Shown: positions 16,204 to 25,381, counted from the first letter of the stretch. The stretch: DNA of 33,427 nt from an uncultured bacterium (GCA_947574055.1 CANPIC010000034.1:1-33427); one strand, 5' to 3'. The notes: generated by a model not told the origin, from the sequence alone. A program made the numbers and translations.

Positions 16204-17262
16204 ATGAGATTTGATAGATGGAATGACAGAAAATGCCGGAAAAGAAGGAATGTAAAGGGTGCATTGCTTTTGTGTCTGGCTTTTTTTCTCTTTTCTTTTC
16301 CTGTATATGCGGATGAGGATTATCCGGTGACGGAAGTACAAATGGAAGGGACGGTCAATACCAGTTCTTCTCTGAATATCCGTTCCGGACCGGCCACATC
16401 TTATCCGGTGATCAGCAAGGCGGATAATGGGGCAGTGCTTTCTATCACAGGTCAGTGCGAAGCCGGTGATGTGATCTGGTATCAGGTGGAAACAGAGGGA
16501 AAAACGGGATATGTCCGCAGCGATTATGTATCGGCCCAGGCAGCCGATGCGGCGACCGGGGAGGCGGAGGAACTGGAACCGGAAGCCGGAGAGCCGGAAG
16601 GCGGCTATCAGGGTTTTTACCAGAAGCCGGTCTTTTTAAAGGTGTTGGTGGCCGGTGTGGGTATTCTCCTTGTCATTATCATGCTTGTGCTTACGCTGAA
16701 AGGGCTGCGAAAGGAACGGGGCGGCGAAGCGGATGGAGACAGTGAATATGACGATGATTACGGGGAGGAAGAGTATGAGGACGGCGGTTATGAAGAGGAG
16801 ACTTATGATAACAGCCGTTATGGGGAAACATACGAAGACAGCGAAGGGGATGACGACGGAACATATGAGGACGGTGCATACGAAGATGATGCATACGACG
16901 AAGAGAGTGCCTATGACGACGAGACATATGAGGACGAAGAATATGACTGTTGTGACGATGACAGGAAAGCCTGTGATAATGGCAGAAAGGCCTATATTCT
17001 CCGGGAGGAGGATTATCGGGTGCAGATAGATCCCAGTTTTTTTGAGGATAAAGAACCGATCGAACAGCCGGCTATGGTGACGGGCTATCTGGAGCAGAAG
17101 CTGATTGAAGAAGCGGCCAGGGCTCATGAAGTGGAACTGCGGGATGAGGAGTTGCAGCAGGCGGGTGGTGATCTCGATGATAAGCAAAGGGAACTGGAGC
17201 AGGCCATGGCCAAGCTGAATGAATTGCAAAAGGAGATTGAGAGGCTGAAAAGCCGGAAATGA
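16204..17262 (+). CDS. SH3b-domain membrane protein with acidic Tyr/Asp/Glu repeats and coiled-coil tail
   Basis: 352 aa in five parts. A signal sequence or anchor (about 18-36) ends at VYA; one bacterial SH3 domain follows (about 47-111: SLNIRSGPATSYPVI, WYQVETEGKTGYVRSDYV), probably extracellular and wall-binding; then a membrane helix (about 143-166). A strongly acidic, tyrosine-rich stretch (180-250) of short units such as YEDGAYEDDAYDEES is probably cytoplasmic and disordered. A Glu/Lys/Gln coiled coil (about 295-352) ends the protein. The ATG at 16204 has GGAGGT 8 bp upstream; the frame opens earlier at 16165. Its stop overlaps the next gene (ATGA), so it is coupled to the ABC exporter. 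The function is unknown. Confidence 0.85.
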   Translation: MRFDRWNDRKCRKRRNVKGALLLCLAFFLFSFPVYADEDYPVTEVQMEGTVNTSSSLNIRSGPATSYPVISKADNGAVLSITGQCEAGDVIWYQVETEGKTGYVRSDYVSAQAADAATGEAEELEPEAGEPEGGYQGFYQKPVFLKVLVAGVGILLVIIMLVLTLKGLRKERGGEADGDSEYDDDYGEEEYEDGGYEEETYDNSRYGETYEDSEGDDDGTYEDGAYEDDAYDEESAYDDETYEDEEYDCCDDDRKACDNGRKAYILREEDYRVQIDPSFFEDKEPIEQPAMVTGYLEQKLIEEAARAHEVELRDEELQQAGGDLDDKQRELEQAMAKLNELQKEIERLKSRK

Positions 17263-19019
17263 TGGAAAAGACATATACGACAAAAGAACTGGGACGGCGG
17301 TTTTTGTATTATTTCCGCCCATACCGGAGAACACTTGCGCTGGATCTGCTGTGTGCGCTGCTGACGACTCTTTGTGAGATCACACTGCCGCTGCTGATCC
17401 GGCGAATTACCAATACCGCGCTGGCAGATGTGGCACTTTTGTCGGCGCGGATGATTCTGGGTTTGGCCCTTGTCTATTTTTTGCTGCGGATTGTGGATGC
17501 CGTTGCCAATTATTATATGGCCAATATCGGCCATGTCATGGGTGCCAGGATCGAGACGGATATGCGCAGAGATGCCTATGCACATCTGCTGCAGCTTTCC
17601 GACACTTATTTTAATAATACGAAGGTGGGACAGATCATGGGCAGAATTACCAATGATCTGTTTGACGTCACGGAATTTGCCCATCACTGTCCGGAAGAAT
17701 TTTTTATAGCGGCGGTTAAGATTGCCTTTTCTTTTGCCATACTGGCGGGGATTGATCTGCCGCTGACAGTGCTGGTCTTTTTGTTTGTGCCTTTGATGAC
17801 CTTTGTCTGTATGAAGATCAACCGTTATGTCAAAAAGGCGTTTGCCCGCCAGCGGCATCAGATCGGGGAACTGAACGCCAGGATCGAAGACAGTCTGCTG
17901 GGACAGAAAGTGGTCAAAACCTTTGCCAACGAAGAGATGGAACAGGACAGATTTGAGAAAGGCAATCAGGAATTTCTGGAGATCAAGAAACTTTCTTACC
18001 GTTTGATGGGATATTTCAGCACCTCCACGCGCATCTTTGACGGGCTGATGTATCTGACGGTGCTGATCGGCGGCGGGTTTTCCCTAATGGACGGGCGGAT
18101 TCTGCCGGGTGACATGGTGGCCTATGTCCTGTATGTGACCACGCTGCTGGCTACCATACGGCGCATTATCGAATTTGCGGAACAGTTTCAGCGGGGGATG
18201 ACAGGCATTGAGCGTTTCCTGCAGATTATGGATGCGGATATCGAGATATTTGATGATCCGGGCGCTGTTGCCTTGCAGGAGCCGCGGGGAGAGATCAGCT
18301 TCCATGATGTCAGTTTTGCATATCCGGATGACCACAATCAGGTATTTCGCAATCTGAATCTGACGATTCGCGCCGGAGAGCGGGTGGCCATTGTGGGGCC
18401 TTCGGGCGGCGGTAAGACAACACTCTGTAATCTGATTCCGCGGTTTTATGATGTGACAGAGGGGGATATCTGTCTGGACGGGCAGAATATCCGTCATTTT
18501 ACGTTGCAGAGCCTGCGGCGCAGTATTGGTGTGGTACAGCAGGATGTCTATCTTTTTTCCGGCACCGTCTATGAAAATATCGCCTATGGCCGTCCCGGCG
18601 CATCCCGGGCGGAGGTGGAAGAGGCAGCAAAACGGGCCGGCGCGGATGCATTTATAAAAATGCTTAAAAACGGGTATGATACGTATGTGGGCGAACGCGG
18701 CGTGAAACTGTCAGGCGGACAGAAGCAGCGGATTAGTATCGCCCGGGTGTTTCTGAAAGATCCGCCGATTATCCTGCTGGATGAAGCCACATCGGCACTG
18801 GACAATGAAAGCGAATATGCGGTTGCCAGATCGCTGGAAGAACTGGCAAGAGGCCGCACAACGCTGATCATTGCCCATCGTCTGTCCAGCATCCGCAGTT
18901 GTGACCGGATCATGGTGCTGACACAGGAGGGTATCGCAGAAGAAGGGGATCATCAGACACTGATGAAACAGAAGGGTCTGTATTATCATTTTTACGAAAT
19001 GGCGAATACGTGGAAATAA
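17259..19019 (+). CDS. ABC exporter half-transporter (permease-ATPase fusion)
   Basis: 586-aa half-transporter. The N-terminal six-helix exporter domain (about 1-320) is followed by an ABC ATPase with Walker A GPSGGGKTT (about 378), Q-loop VVQQDVYLFSG, signature LSGGQKQR (about 484), Walker B IILLDEATSALD (about 505) and the H-loop IAHRLSS. It resembles MsbA/MdlB-type multidrug or lipid exporters. It should act as a homodimer, since no partner half-transporter is adjacent. It starts inside the stop of the SH3b gene. The substrate cannot be deduced. Confidence 0.93.
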   Translation: MMEKTYTTKELGRRFLYYFRPYRRTLALDLLCALLTTLCEITLPLLIRRITNTALADVALLSARMILGLALVYFLLRIVDAVANYYMANIGHVMGARIETDMRRDAYAHLLQLSDTYFNNTKVGQIMGRITNDLFDVTEFAHHCPEEFFIAAVKIAFSFAILAGIDLPLTVLVFLFVPLMTFVCMKINRYVKKAFARQRHQIGELNARIEDSLLGQKVVKTFANEEMEQDRFEKGNQEFLEIKKLSYRLMGYFSTSTRIFDGLMYLTVLIGGGFSLMDGRILPGDMVAYVLYVTTLLATIRRIIEFAEQFQRGMTGIERFLQIMDADIEIFDDPGAVALQEPRGEISFHDVSFAYPDDHNQVFRNLNLTIRAGERVAIVGPSGGGKTTLCNLIPRFYDVTEGDICLDGQNIRHFTLQSLRRSIGVVQQDVYLFSGTVYENIAYGRPGASRAEVEEAAKRAGADAFIKMLKNGYDTYVGERGVKLSGGQKQRISIARVFLKDPPIILLDEATSALDNESEYAVARSLEELARGRTTLIIAHRLSSIRSCDRIMVLTQEGIAEEGDHQTLMKQKGLYYHFYEMANTWK

Positions 19020-19035
19020 AACGGGAGGTTTGAAG

Positions 19036-20571
19036 ATGGCCAGAAATCATGTGGAGGAATTCAGGGGCGACCTGCGGGAATTTCATGAGGTGACAGAAAA
19101 GTTTTACGCGGGAGAGGTGACAGTGCCCCAGTATAAGTCTTTTTCCGGAGGTTTCGGCAGCTATGCCCAGCGGGGCGGGGAACGCAGTATGCTGCGTCTG
19201 CGTCTGACCGGCGGGGAGATCGGGAAAGAGGATCTGGCGTTTATTGCAGATTCGGTGGAAAAGTATGGAATAGACCGCGTACATCTTTCCACCTGTCAGA
19301 GTGTGCAGCTGCATGACCTGACGAAAGAGACGGTGTGCGGGCTGATTGAGGATGCTTTTGCACATGGCATCATCACCAGAGGCGGAGGCGGTGACTATCC
19401 CAGAAATGTTATGTGTTCTCCTCTTTCCGGTGTGGAAGAGGGGGAATGCTTTGATGTGATGCCATACGCCAAAGAAGCGGCCGATTATTGTCTGGGACTG
19501 ATTCATAAAGTGAAACTTCCGAGGAAACTGAAGATATGCTTTGAAAACGGTGTCAGAAACGATACCCATGCCACGTTCCGGGATATGGGGTTTGTGGCGG
19601 ATCGCTCCGGTAAGTTTCTGGTCTATGTGGCAGGCGGTCTGGGCAGCAATCCCAAGATGGGGGTGCAGGTGGCAGAGGACGGCGAGCCGTCTCAGATCTT
19701 GTATTATATCAAGTCGATGGTGGACATGTTTACCCAGTATGGGGAATATGAAAAGCGTGCCATGTCCCGGAGCCGTTATCTGCAAAATACGCTGGGCATT
19801 GATGGTATCAGGCGGGTTTTTGCGGAGAAACTTCGGGAAAATCTGCAAAAAGGCGGACTGGATATTGAGGCGGGGAAGCCGGCGGGCAGCAAGAGCGGAG
19901 CCGGTGAGATAGATGATAGGCGTGTCATAAAACAGAAGCAGCCGGGGCTGTATGCCGTGTCTTATCATCCCTTTGGCGGAAATCCGGCGCCGGATTTCTT
20001 TCGCCGGCTGCTTGCGCTGATCCGTGATATGGATGAGGTAAAAGTGCGCATTACACCGGATGAGGGACTGTATGTGATCAATCTGACGGCAGAGGAAGCG
20101 AGAAGCGTGCTGGCAGCCACGGATGATGGTGCTGTGACGGCTTTTGAACGTTCTGTATCCTGTATCGGGGCCACTACCTGCCAGGTGGGAATCGGGAAAT
20201 CCCAGGAATTGCTGGCAGCCTGTCTGAAACGGGTCAAACAGGAGGGATTTGCAGATGGGGTATTGCCCACAATCCATATTTCCGGTTGTCCCTCTTCCTG
20301 CTCCGCGCATCAGATCGGTGCCATCGGTATGCGTGGCGGCAAGAAGCCGACGCCGGAAGGACCGAAAAATGCGTTTGCTATCTATGAAAATGGCAGTCCC
20401 CGTTTCGGCCAGGAGCGGTTTGGAGAGGATCTGGCCACTATGCTGGAAGAGAATATTCCGGAATTTCTCGTATCTCTGGGCAGGGCGGTGGCCGCGGAGG
20501 GCATGACATATGAACAGTTCAGAGAGGCATATCCGGAGAGAGTGAGACAGATCGCCGGACAGTTTGCCTGA
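19036..20571 (+). CDS. Siroheme / 4Fe-4S nitrite or sulfite reductase
   Basis: 511-aa enzyme of the ferredoxin-dependent nitrite/sulfite reductase family, which reduces nitrite or sulfite by six electrons. The cluster-siroheme cysteines are present: SCIGATTCQVG (Cys376 and Cys382, C-x5-C) and SGCPSSCSAHQIG (Cys418 and Cys422, C-x3-C). Two ferredoxin-like halves (DRVHLSTCQSVQLHD and MDEVKVRITPDEGLYVINL) are recognisable. Family motifs do not settle nitrite versus sulfite. The open frame extends to TTG at 19030, but GGGAGG lies 7 bp before the ATG at 19036. It follows the exporter by 16 bp and precedes the WYL regulator by 27 bp. No siroheme synthesis or electron-donor gene is in view. Confidence 0.9.
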   Translation: MARNHVEEFRGDLREFHEVTEKFYAGEVTVPQYKSFSGGFGSYAQRGGERSMLRLRLTGGEIGKEDLAFIADSVEKYGIDRVHLSTCQSVQLHDLTKETVCGLIEDAFAHGIITRGGGGDYPRNVMCSPLSGVEEGECFDVMPYAKEAADYCLGLIHKVKLPRKLKICFENGVRNDTHATFRDMGFVADRSGKFLVYVAGGLGSNPKMGVQVAEDGEPSQILYYIKSMVDMFTQYGEYEKRAMSRSRYLQNTLGIDGIRRVFAEKLRENLQKGGLDIEAGKPAGSKSGAGEIDDRRVIKQKQPGLYAVSYHPFGGNPAPDFFRRLLALIRDMDEVKVRITPDEGLYVINLTAEEARSVLAATDDGAVTAFERSVSCIGATTCQVGIGKSQELLAACLKRVKQEGFADGVLPTIHISGCPSSCSAHQIGAIGMRGGKKPTPEGPKNAFAIYENGSPRFGQERFGEDLATMLEENIPEFLVSLGRAVAAEGMTYEQFREAYPERVRQIAGQFA

Positions 20572-20598
20572 AAGCCGGATAAGAGCAGGAGAGAAGCG

Positions 20599-21501
20599 AT
20601 GAAAATTGAGCGTCTGGTGGGGATACTGGCAATCCTTCTTCAGCGGGAGAAGGTGACGGCCCCATATCTGGCAAAGGTGTTTGAAGTGTCCCGGCGAACG
20701 GTAAGCCGGGATATCGAGGCACTTTGTATGGCGGGAATACCGCTGGTGACAGAGCGGGGCGCCGGCGGGGGTATTTCCATTATGGAGGGATACCGGATCG
20801 ACCGCACCCTGCTCAGTACTGCGGAAATGCAGGCGATTCTGGCAGGACTGCACAGTCTTGACAGTGTCAGTGGTTCCAACCGGTATGCCTGCCTGATGGA
20901 AAAGCTGTCCGCGGGAGCGCCGCCAGAGGCGGGCCGGCATATTCTGATTGATCTTTCGGCCTGGCAGAAAGATATTCTGGCGCCGCGGATTGATCTGATA
21001 CACAGTGCCATTGCCCTGGGAAGGGAGATCACTTTTACATATATCGCGCCGAAAGGAGAGTCCCGGCGGACAGTGGAGCCCTACTATCTTGTTTTTCAGT
21101 GGTCCGACTGGTACGTATGGGGACGGTGTCTGCTGCGGCAGGATTTCAGACTGTTTAAACTGGGACGTATGGTGGAAACAGAGATGGGGGCGGCTTTTGC
21201 CAGAGAGTCTGTTCCGCTGCCGGATTTGTCTGCGGAAAAGGTATTTCCGCCGGTTTATCAGGTAAAAGCGCGTATTGATGCTTCTTATAAATGGCGGCTG
21301 ATCGAGGAATATGGGCCGGACTGTTATACGACCGGTGCGGACGGATCGCTGCTTTTTTCATTTGACTTTACAGACAGGGACAACATCATCCGCTGGATTG
21401 CTTCTTTTGGAGGCGGAGCGGAACTTTTGGAACCTGCATGGCTGCGCCGGGACATGGCGGTGTTTGCGGAAAATATTCTGAAAAAGTACCGGGAATCATG
21501 A
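20599..21501 (+). CDS. YafY-type HTH-WYL transcriptional regulator
   Basis: 300-aa regulator. The N-terminal winged helix (1-60: VTAPYLAKVFEVSRRTVSRDIEAL) is a DeoR/HTH_11-type DNA-binding domain. The WYL domain follows (about 130-205: GREITFTYIAPKGESRRTVEPYYLVFQWSDWYVWGRC), with a C-terminal extension. WYL domains bind small ligands or nucleic acids and control the attached HTH. Two TGACA/TGTCA palindromes begin at its stop codon and lie upstream of the VOC gene, making that gene a likely target. Co-transcription with the reductase upstream is possible (27-bp gap, GGAGAGAAGCG site). Confidence 0.92.
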   Translation: MKIERLVGILAILLQREKVTAPYLAKVFEVSRRTVSRDIEALCMAGIPLVTERGAGGGISIMEGYRIDRTLLSTAEMQAILAGLHSLDSVSGSNRYACLMEKLSAGAPPEAGRHILIDLSAWQKDILAPRIDLIHSAIALGREITFTYIAPKGESRRTVEPYYLVFQWSDWYVWGRCLLRQDFRLFKLGRMVETEMGAAFARESVPLPDLSAEKVFPPVYQVKARIDASYKWRLIEEYGPDCYTTGADGSLLFSFDFTDRDNIIRWIASFGGGAELLEPAWLRRDMAVFAENILKKYRES

Positions 21502-21550
21502 CAGACAGGTGTCACATTTGCTCTGATAGAATGAATGACAGGAAATGTCA
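21499..21550 (+). promoter_or_regulatory. Twin TGACA/TGTCA palindromes flanking an extended -10
   Basis: First palindrome: TGACA (21499-21503), N6, TGTCA (21510-21514). Second: TGACA (21536-21540), N5, TGTCA (21546-21550). Their starts are 37 bp apart. Between them lies TGATAGAAT (21524-21532), an extended -10 of the TGN-TAGAAT kind. The layout fits an operator pair that a dimeric regulator, most simply the adjacent WYL protein, would occupy to control the VOC gene. Confidence 0.6.
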
Positions 21551-21662
21551 CAGACTCTCTCGCATGATGTTTCCGGCACCGGTTTATGTGTGGAGTCAGC
21601 ATGACAAAAACCGTGTGTATCCGATGGGCAGACTGGAGAGCAACAGACAGGAGGAAATGCAG

Positions 21663-22052
21663 ATGAAACTGGAAGGATTTGGCATATTTGTCAGAGATAT
21701 GGCGGTGATGATTCGTTTTTACCGGGATGTGCTGGGCTTTGAGATCAAAGAAGCGGAAGATACAAAAAATGTATACCTGGAAAAAGACGGCACGCTTTTT
21801 CTGATGTTTGGCCGCACAGACCTCGAAGCGATGACCGGGCGGGAACTGACCTATGCCCCGGAGACAAGCGGGCATTTTGAGATCGCGCTTGGTGTGGAAA
21901 ACTATGCTGCGGTGGACAGGGCTTATGAGGAGATTCTGGCAGGAGGAGGCCGCGCCGTGATGCCGCCCACCACAGAGCCGTGGGGACAACGTACCTGTTA
22001 TATCGCTGACCCGGAAGGGAATCTGGTGGAAATCGGATCATTCGTCGAGTGA
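21663..22052 (+). CDS. VOC-fold (glyoxalase/dioxygenase superfamily) protein
   Basis: 129-aa single-module vicinal-oxygen-chelate protein. Paired beta-alpha-beta-beta-beta units begin with LEGFGIFVRDMAVMIRFYRDVLGFEI and end with CYIADPEGNLVEIGSF, where the final Glu is a typical metal ligand; HFEIALGV supplies a possible His. Members include glyoxalase-like enzymes and antibiotic- or metal-resistance proteins, so the substrate is open. The frame opens at 21438, inside the regulator gene, but AGGAGG at 21649-21654 and the family's N-terminus point to the ATG at 21663; ATG 21657 is too close to the site. It is probably controlled by the palindromes upstream. Confidence 0.88.
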   Translation: MKLEGFGIFVRDMAVMIRFYRDVLGFEIKEAEDTKNVYLEKDGTLFLMFGRTDLEAMTGRELTYAPETSGHFEIALGVENYAAVDRAYEEILAGGGRAVMPPTTEPWGQRTCYIADPEGNLVEIGSFVE

Positions 22053-22349
22053 TATGCGTCGGCACGCGCTGTTTTGGGGCCCTGCCCGGATCTGTCATTG
22101 CCGGTTTCCGGGCAGGCTCTGAAAAAACAGAATCTCTTTGCGCATCTGAAAAATAAGAGAATCACGCAAAGATAATTTTTTGTAAAACACTTTTCTATCT
22201 TATCTTATTCTGTGAATAAAATCCCCCCTTTTGAAATAAGCAATCTCGAAAACACACCTTCCCTGTTCCTGTAATCAATGATATACTGATACCATAATTA
22301 TCCAATATCCTTGCAGGGGAATGTTGCCACAAAGAGTGGAGGACAGTGT
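22053..22349. other. 297-bp intergenic region between VOC and BMP lipoprotein genes
   Basis: No gene is visible. It holds a GC-rich 10-bp hairpin (22081-22090 with 22107-22116) without a T-tract, a T-tailed terminator (22135-22181), and AT-rich DNA with TATACT and CATAAT -10-like boxes near 22282 and 22293 but no convincing -35. Confidence 0.5.
22135..22181 (+). terminator. Probable terminator after the VOC gene
   Basis: Arms TCTTTGCG (22135-22142) and CGCAAAGA (22165-22172) with a 22-nt AT-rich loop, then TAATTTTTT. The loop is long, so the stability is moderate. A stronger GC-rich hairpin 18 bp upstream may add to it. Confidence 0.6.
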
Positions 22350-23660
22350 ATGAGGAAGAAAATGATATGTGGCCTGGTCAGTCTGTTGCTGGCAAGTATG
22401 GTGGCCGGATGTGGAGCAGCCGGGAAACCACAGGCGGCAGGCGAAGCAGAGACGGGGACGCAGTCAGGTGTGCCGGCGGTATCTTTGCCGGAGAGGATCT
22501 GGCCGGCAGAAGAGGAAAGTGAAGAGTTGCAGATGATAGAAGCGGCACAGATAGAAGGCGTTGACAGAGAGATGTGGCTGTGGCGGACGCAGCAGCCGGT
22601 GCCGAAAAAGGATCCGCTGGAGGCGCTGCTGGAAGATCCTTACGGAGACTATCGGGAAGAGGGCGGTGAGATCGCTTTTGTGGCGGATGGACCGGTGATG
22701 GACGGCGGATACAATGAAGCGGTCTATAAAGGGATCAGGATGTATGCGCTGGCGGCGGGGATTTCTTTTTCTTATTATAGTACGGATGCCGATACCGGGG
22801 AGAGCGCAGGTGGATTTGAGGAACTGGTCATGCGGGCGGTTGACGGCGGGGCGGATGTGATTGTCTGTTCGGGGTATGACTTTCAGGAAGCGGTAGGCAC
22901 ACTGCAGGAGGACTGTCCGCAGGTCTCCTTTTTGCTGATCGACGGGGTGCCGGTTGGAGAGGACGGGGAGCCTGTTGTCATCAGGGAAAATGTGCACTGC
23001 GTTGCGTTCCATGAAGAGCAGGCCGGGTATCTGGCCGGATATATGGCGGTGCTGGAAGGGTACCGGAGTTTTGGGTTTGTCGGCGGCCGGGAAGTGGATT
23101 CGGTGATCCGGTACGGGTATGGGTATCTGCAGGGGATTGATGATGCGGCGGCAGATATGGCGTTAACCGGTGTGGAAGTGAAGTATGGGTATGTGGAGAC
23201 ATTTCAGCCGTCCGAGGAGATCCGGGAGAGGATATCCGGCATGTTTGCTGAGGGGACGCAGATCATCTTCGTCTGCGGTGGCTCTTTGTATCTGCCGGCG
23301 GTGGAAGCCGCAGAAGCGGCAAACGGCCGTCTGATCGGTGTGGATATGGATCAGAACGTGCTTTCGGATTGTTTTCTGACCAGTGCGGTGAAGGGCCTGG
23401 ACGATGCTGTGATCATTTCGCTGGATGATTATTATGCTTCGGGAAAGAAATGGTCGGAAGAATTTGCGGGAAAACTGACCTGGTATGGGGTGGAGAACCA
23501 CTGTGCGGGCATACCTACGTTTGGTACGGCATGGCGATTTGCGCATGTGACGATGGAAAACTATTATGAGATATACAAACGGATGAAACAGGGAGAGATA
23601 TCTGTGTCGGATGAGACCGATGTGCGGCCTTCGTTATCTGTTGCGGTGGCATATTTTTGA
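22350..23660 (+). CDS. BMP/PnrA-type substrate-binding lipoprotein
   Basis: 436-aa secreted lipoprotein. The signal peptide ends in a lipobox VAGC (Cys about 21), followed by an acidic linker. The mature part resembles the basic-membrane-protein (PnrA-like) periplasmic-binding fold: IAFVADGPVMDGGYNEAVYKGI, GADVIVCSGYDF, EEQAGYLAGYMAVLEG, FGFVGG and IIFVCGGSLY. Family members bind purine nucleosides for ABC import or serve as ligand sensors. No permease or ATPase gene is adjacent, so this looks like an orphan receptor. The ATG at 22350 has TGGAGGA 6 bp upstream; 13 extra codons from 22311 are unlikely. It is joined to the DUF5722 lipoprotein gene 17 bp later. Confidence 0.85.
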   Translation: MRKKMICGLVSLLLASMVAGCGAAGKPQAAGEAETGTQSGVPAVSLPERIWPAEEESEELQMIEAAQIEGVDREMWLWRTQQPVPKKDPLEALLEDPYGDYREEGGEIAFVADGPVMDGGYNEAVYKGIRMYALAAGISFSYYSTDADTGESAGGFEELVMRAVDGGADVIVCSGYDFQEAVGTLQEDCPQVSFLLIDGVPVGEDGEPVVIRENVHCVAFHEEQAGYLAGYMAVLEGYRSFGFVGGREVDSVIRYGYGYLQGIDDAAADMALTGVEVKYGYVETFQPSEEIRERISGMFAEGTQIIFVCGGSLYLPAVEAAEAANGRLIGVDMDQNVLSDCFLTSAVKGLDDAVIISLDDYYASGKKWSEEFAGKLTWYGVENHCAGIPTFGTAWRFAHVTMENYYEIYKRMKQGEISVSDETDVRPSLSVAVAYF

Positions 23661-23677
23661 TACGGGAGGATAAAAGG

Positions 23678-25381
23678 TTGCACTGGAAAGTTACGGTGGC
23701 GGGGAAGCGTACGTTATCGCTTGCCGTCCTGATTATGCTGCTTGGCATTTTGTATGGCTGTGGCAGATATGCACCGGCTTCCGCAGATGCGGGGCCTGGG
23801 GGAAAGACGCCTTCCGGCCAGGAGCGGATTGCCAGAGGGACGATACGGACAGCGGTGGAGAATCTGGAAACACATACATCCGAGATGGAACTGTTTTATG
23901 ACAGGGAAACAGAGCAGATAGTCTGCTTTTTGTCGATGCCGCGGATCCCGGAGAGTGATGACGGGAATCTCTATCTGTTTGCCAGGGGATGTTACGATGA
24001 CTCGGAGAAACTGACGGGAAACCCGGTGGCGGTGGGAGTGAAAGGGAAGGTGTGCAGGATTTCTTTTCCCTGTGAGCAAGGATATCTGTTCTGCCGGTTT
24101 GTTCCGGCGCTTTTGATAGCGGGTGATTATGTGCCGGTCAGAGAAGGGCTTTTTCTGTCCAATCCGCAGGATATGGCAGGGAATCAGGATGCCTATCCCC
24201 AGCCGGCGTCCAAAAAGGGGCTTTTGCTGGACCCGGCCATGTTGTATACAGAAGAGACGGCGCAGCTGGGAGTCAAACATGCGATTTATAATATTCCGCT
24301 GTCGCTGATCATGGGTGAGACGACCAATGAGATCTGTCCCACTATTGAGTATATGTATCAGGGTACTTGTTATCATTACAATGGAGCGGAGCTGTTTGCC
24401 TATGATACGTTATTTACCTATCTGACGGATATGGGGATGTGTAATACGGCGATTGTTCTCAATGACTGGAATGACAATTATCCGGAGATGATTCATCCGC
24501 AGGCCAGGAACCGGGAAAGCGGCGCTTATTATTACATGTTTAATACGGCGGATCAGGAAGGCGCCAGGGCTTTGGAGGCGACAGCCAGTTTTCTGGCGGA
24601 GCGTTATTCGAGCGGGGAACATGGGATGGTACACAGCTGGGTGATTGCCAATGAGATCAATCAGCATCATCTCTGGAATTATATGGAAACCGGAAATCTG
24701 GATTACTATGCGGGAGAATTTGAAAAGGCGTTCCGTATTTTTTACCAGGCTATCAAGAGCCGTTATGCCGGCGCCAGGGTGTATTACAGCATTGATCATG
24801 ACTGGAACAGCAATGAGGGAGATAACAGCCGTTATTTTAATGCAAGGGATCTGATCAGTGCCTTTGATCAGGCGGCAAAGGCGCATGGAAACTATGACTG
24901 GGGGATTGCCATACACCCTTATCCGGCTCCCCTTACCCGTGTCAATTACTGGTCGCAGAAATATGACAAGACGATGGATGCGGATGTGCTGACGATTATG
25001 AATCTCAGTGCCGTGACTGATTTTTTCAGGCAGGAAGCGTATCGGGATACTTCGGGAGAGGTCAGAAGTATTGCCATTACGGAACTGGGCTTTTCCTCCG
25101 GGGCGGGGGAAAAGCTGCAGGCAGCGGCATTTGCCTATTGCTATTATATCGCGGAGGCCAATCCATATATTGATGCCCTGATTCTGAACCGGCAGACAGA
25201 CGCGCCGGAAGAGATGCGACAGGGCCTGGCGTTTGGCATATACGGGTATGATCATTCGGAAAAATATGTGAAGGAAATATTCAGTCGGATCGATACGGAA
25301 GACGGGAAGAACTATACCGACTTTATGCTCAATATACTGGGGGCGGACAGTCTGGAAGAAGCACTTGCCTGGGCGCAGTGA
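23678..25381 (+). CDS. DUF5722-family glycoside-hydrolase-like lipoprotein
   Basis: 567-aa surface lipoprotein with a signal peptide and lipobox LYGC (Cys about 28). After a beta-rich N-terminal part, the segment KKGLLLDPAMLY...LGVKHAIYNIPLS starts a TIM-barrel-like domain typical of DUF5722. Two candidate catalytic acids sit as in clan-A glycosidases: Glu326 in VIANEINQHHLWN (acid/base) and Glu469 in SIAITELGFSS (nucleophile). The start is TTG at 23678 with GGGAGGA 7 bp upstream; a TTG at 23657 overlaps the previous stop and has no site. The likely role is cleavage or binding of an extracellular glycan; the substrate is unknown. Confidence 0.82.
   Translation: MHWKVTVAGKRTLSLAVLIMLLGILYGCGRYAPASADAGPGGKTPSGQERIARGTIRTAVENLETHTSEMELFYDRETEQIVCFLSMPRIPESDDGNLYLFARGCYDDSEKLTGNPVAVGVKGKVCRISFPCEQGYLFCRFVPALLIAGDYVPVREGLFLSNPQDMAGNQDAYPQPASKKGLLLDPAMLYTEETAQLGVKHAIYNIPLSLIMGETTNEICPTIEYMYQGTCYHYNGAELFAYDTLFTYLTDMGMCNTAIVLNDWNDNYPEMIHPQARNRESGAYYYMFNTADQEGARALEATASFLAERYSSGEHGMVHSWVIANEINQHHLWNYMETGNLDYYAGEFEKAFRIFYQAIKSRYAGARVYYSIDHDWNSNEGDNSRYFNARDLISAFDQAAKAHGNYDWGIAIHPYPAPLTRVNYWSQKYDKTMDADVLTIMNLSAVTDFFRQEAYRDTSGEVRSIAITELGFSSGAGEKLQAAAFAYCYYIAEANPYIDALILNRQTDAPEEMRQGLAFGIYGYDHSEKYVKEIFSRIDTEDGKNYTDFMLNILGADSLEEALAWAQ

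Noticed and set aside
18910..21003. 697-codon open frame on the - strand opposite the reductase gene
   Set aside because: Low-complexity His/Arg/Pro-rich composition without domains; the + strand reductase and regulator are unambiguous.
22081..22116. GC-rich 10-bp hairpin after the VOC gene as a terminator
   Set aside because: No T-tract on either strand; the T-tailed hairpin just downstream is the better call.
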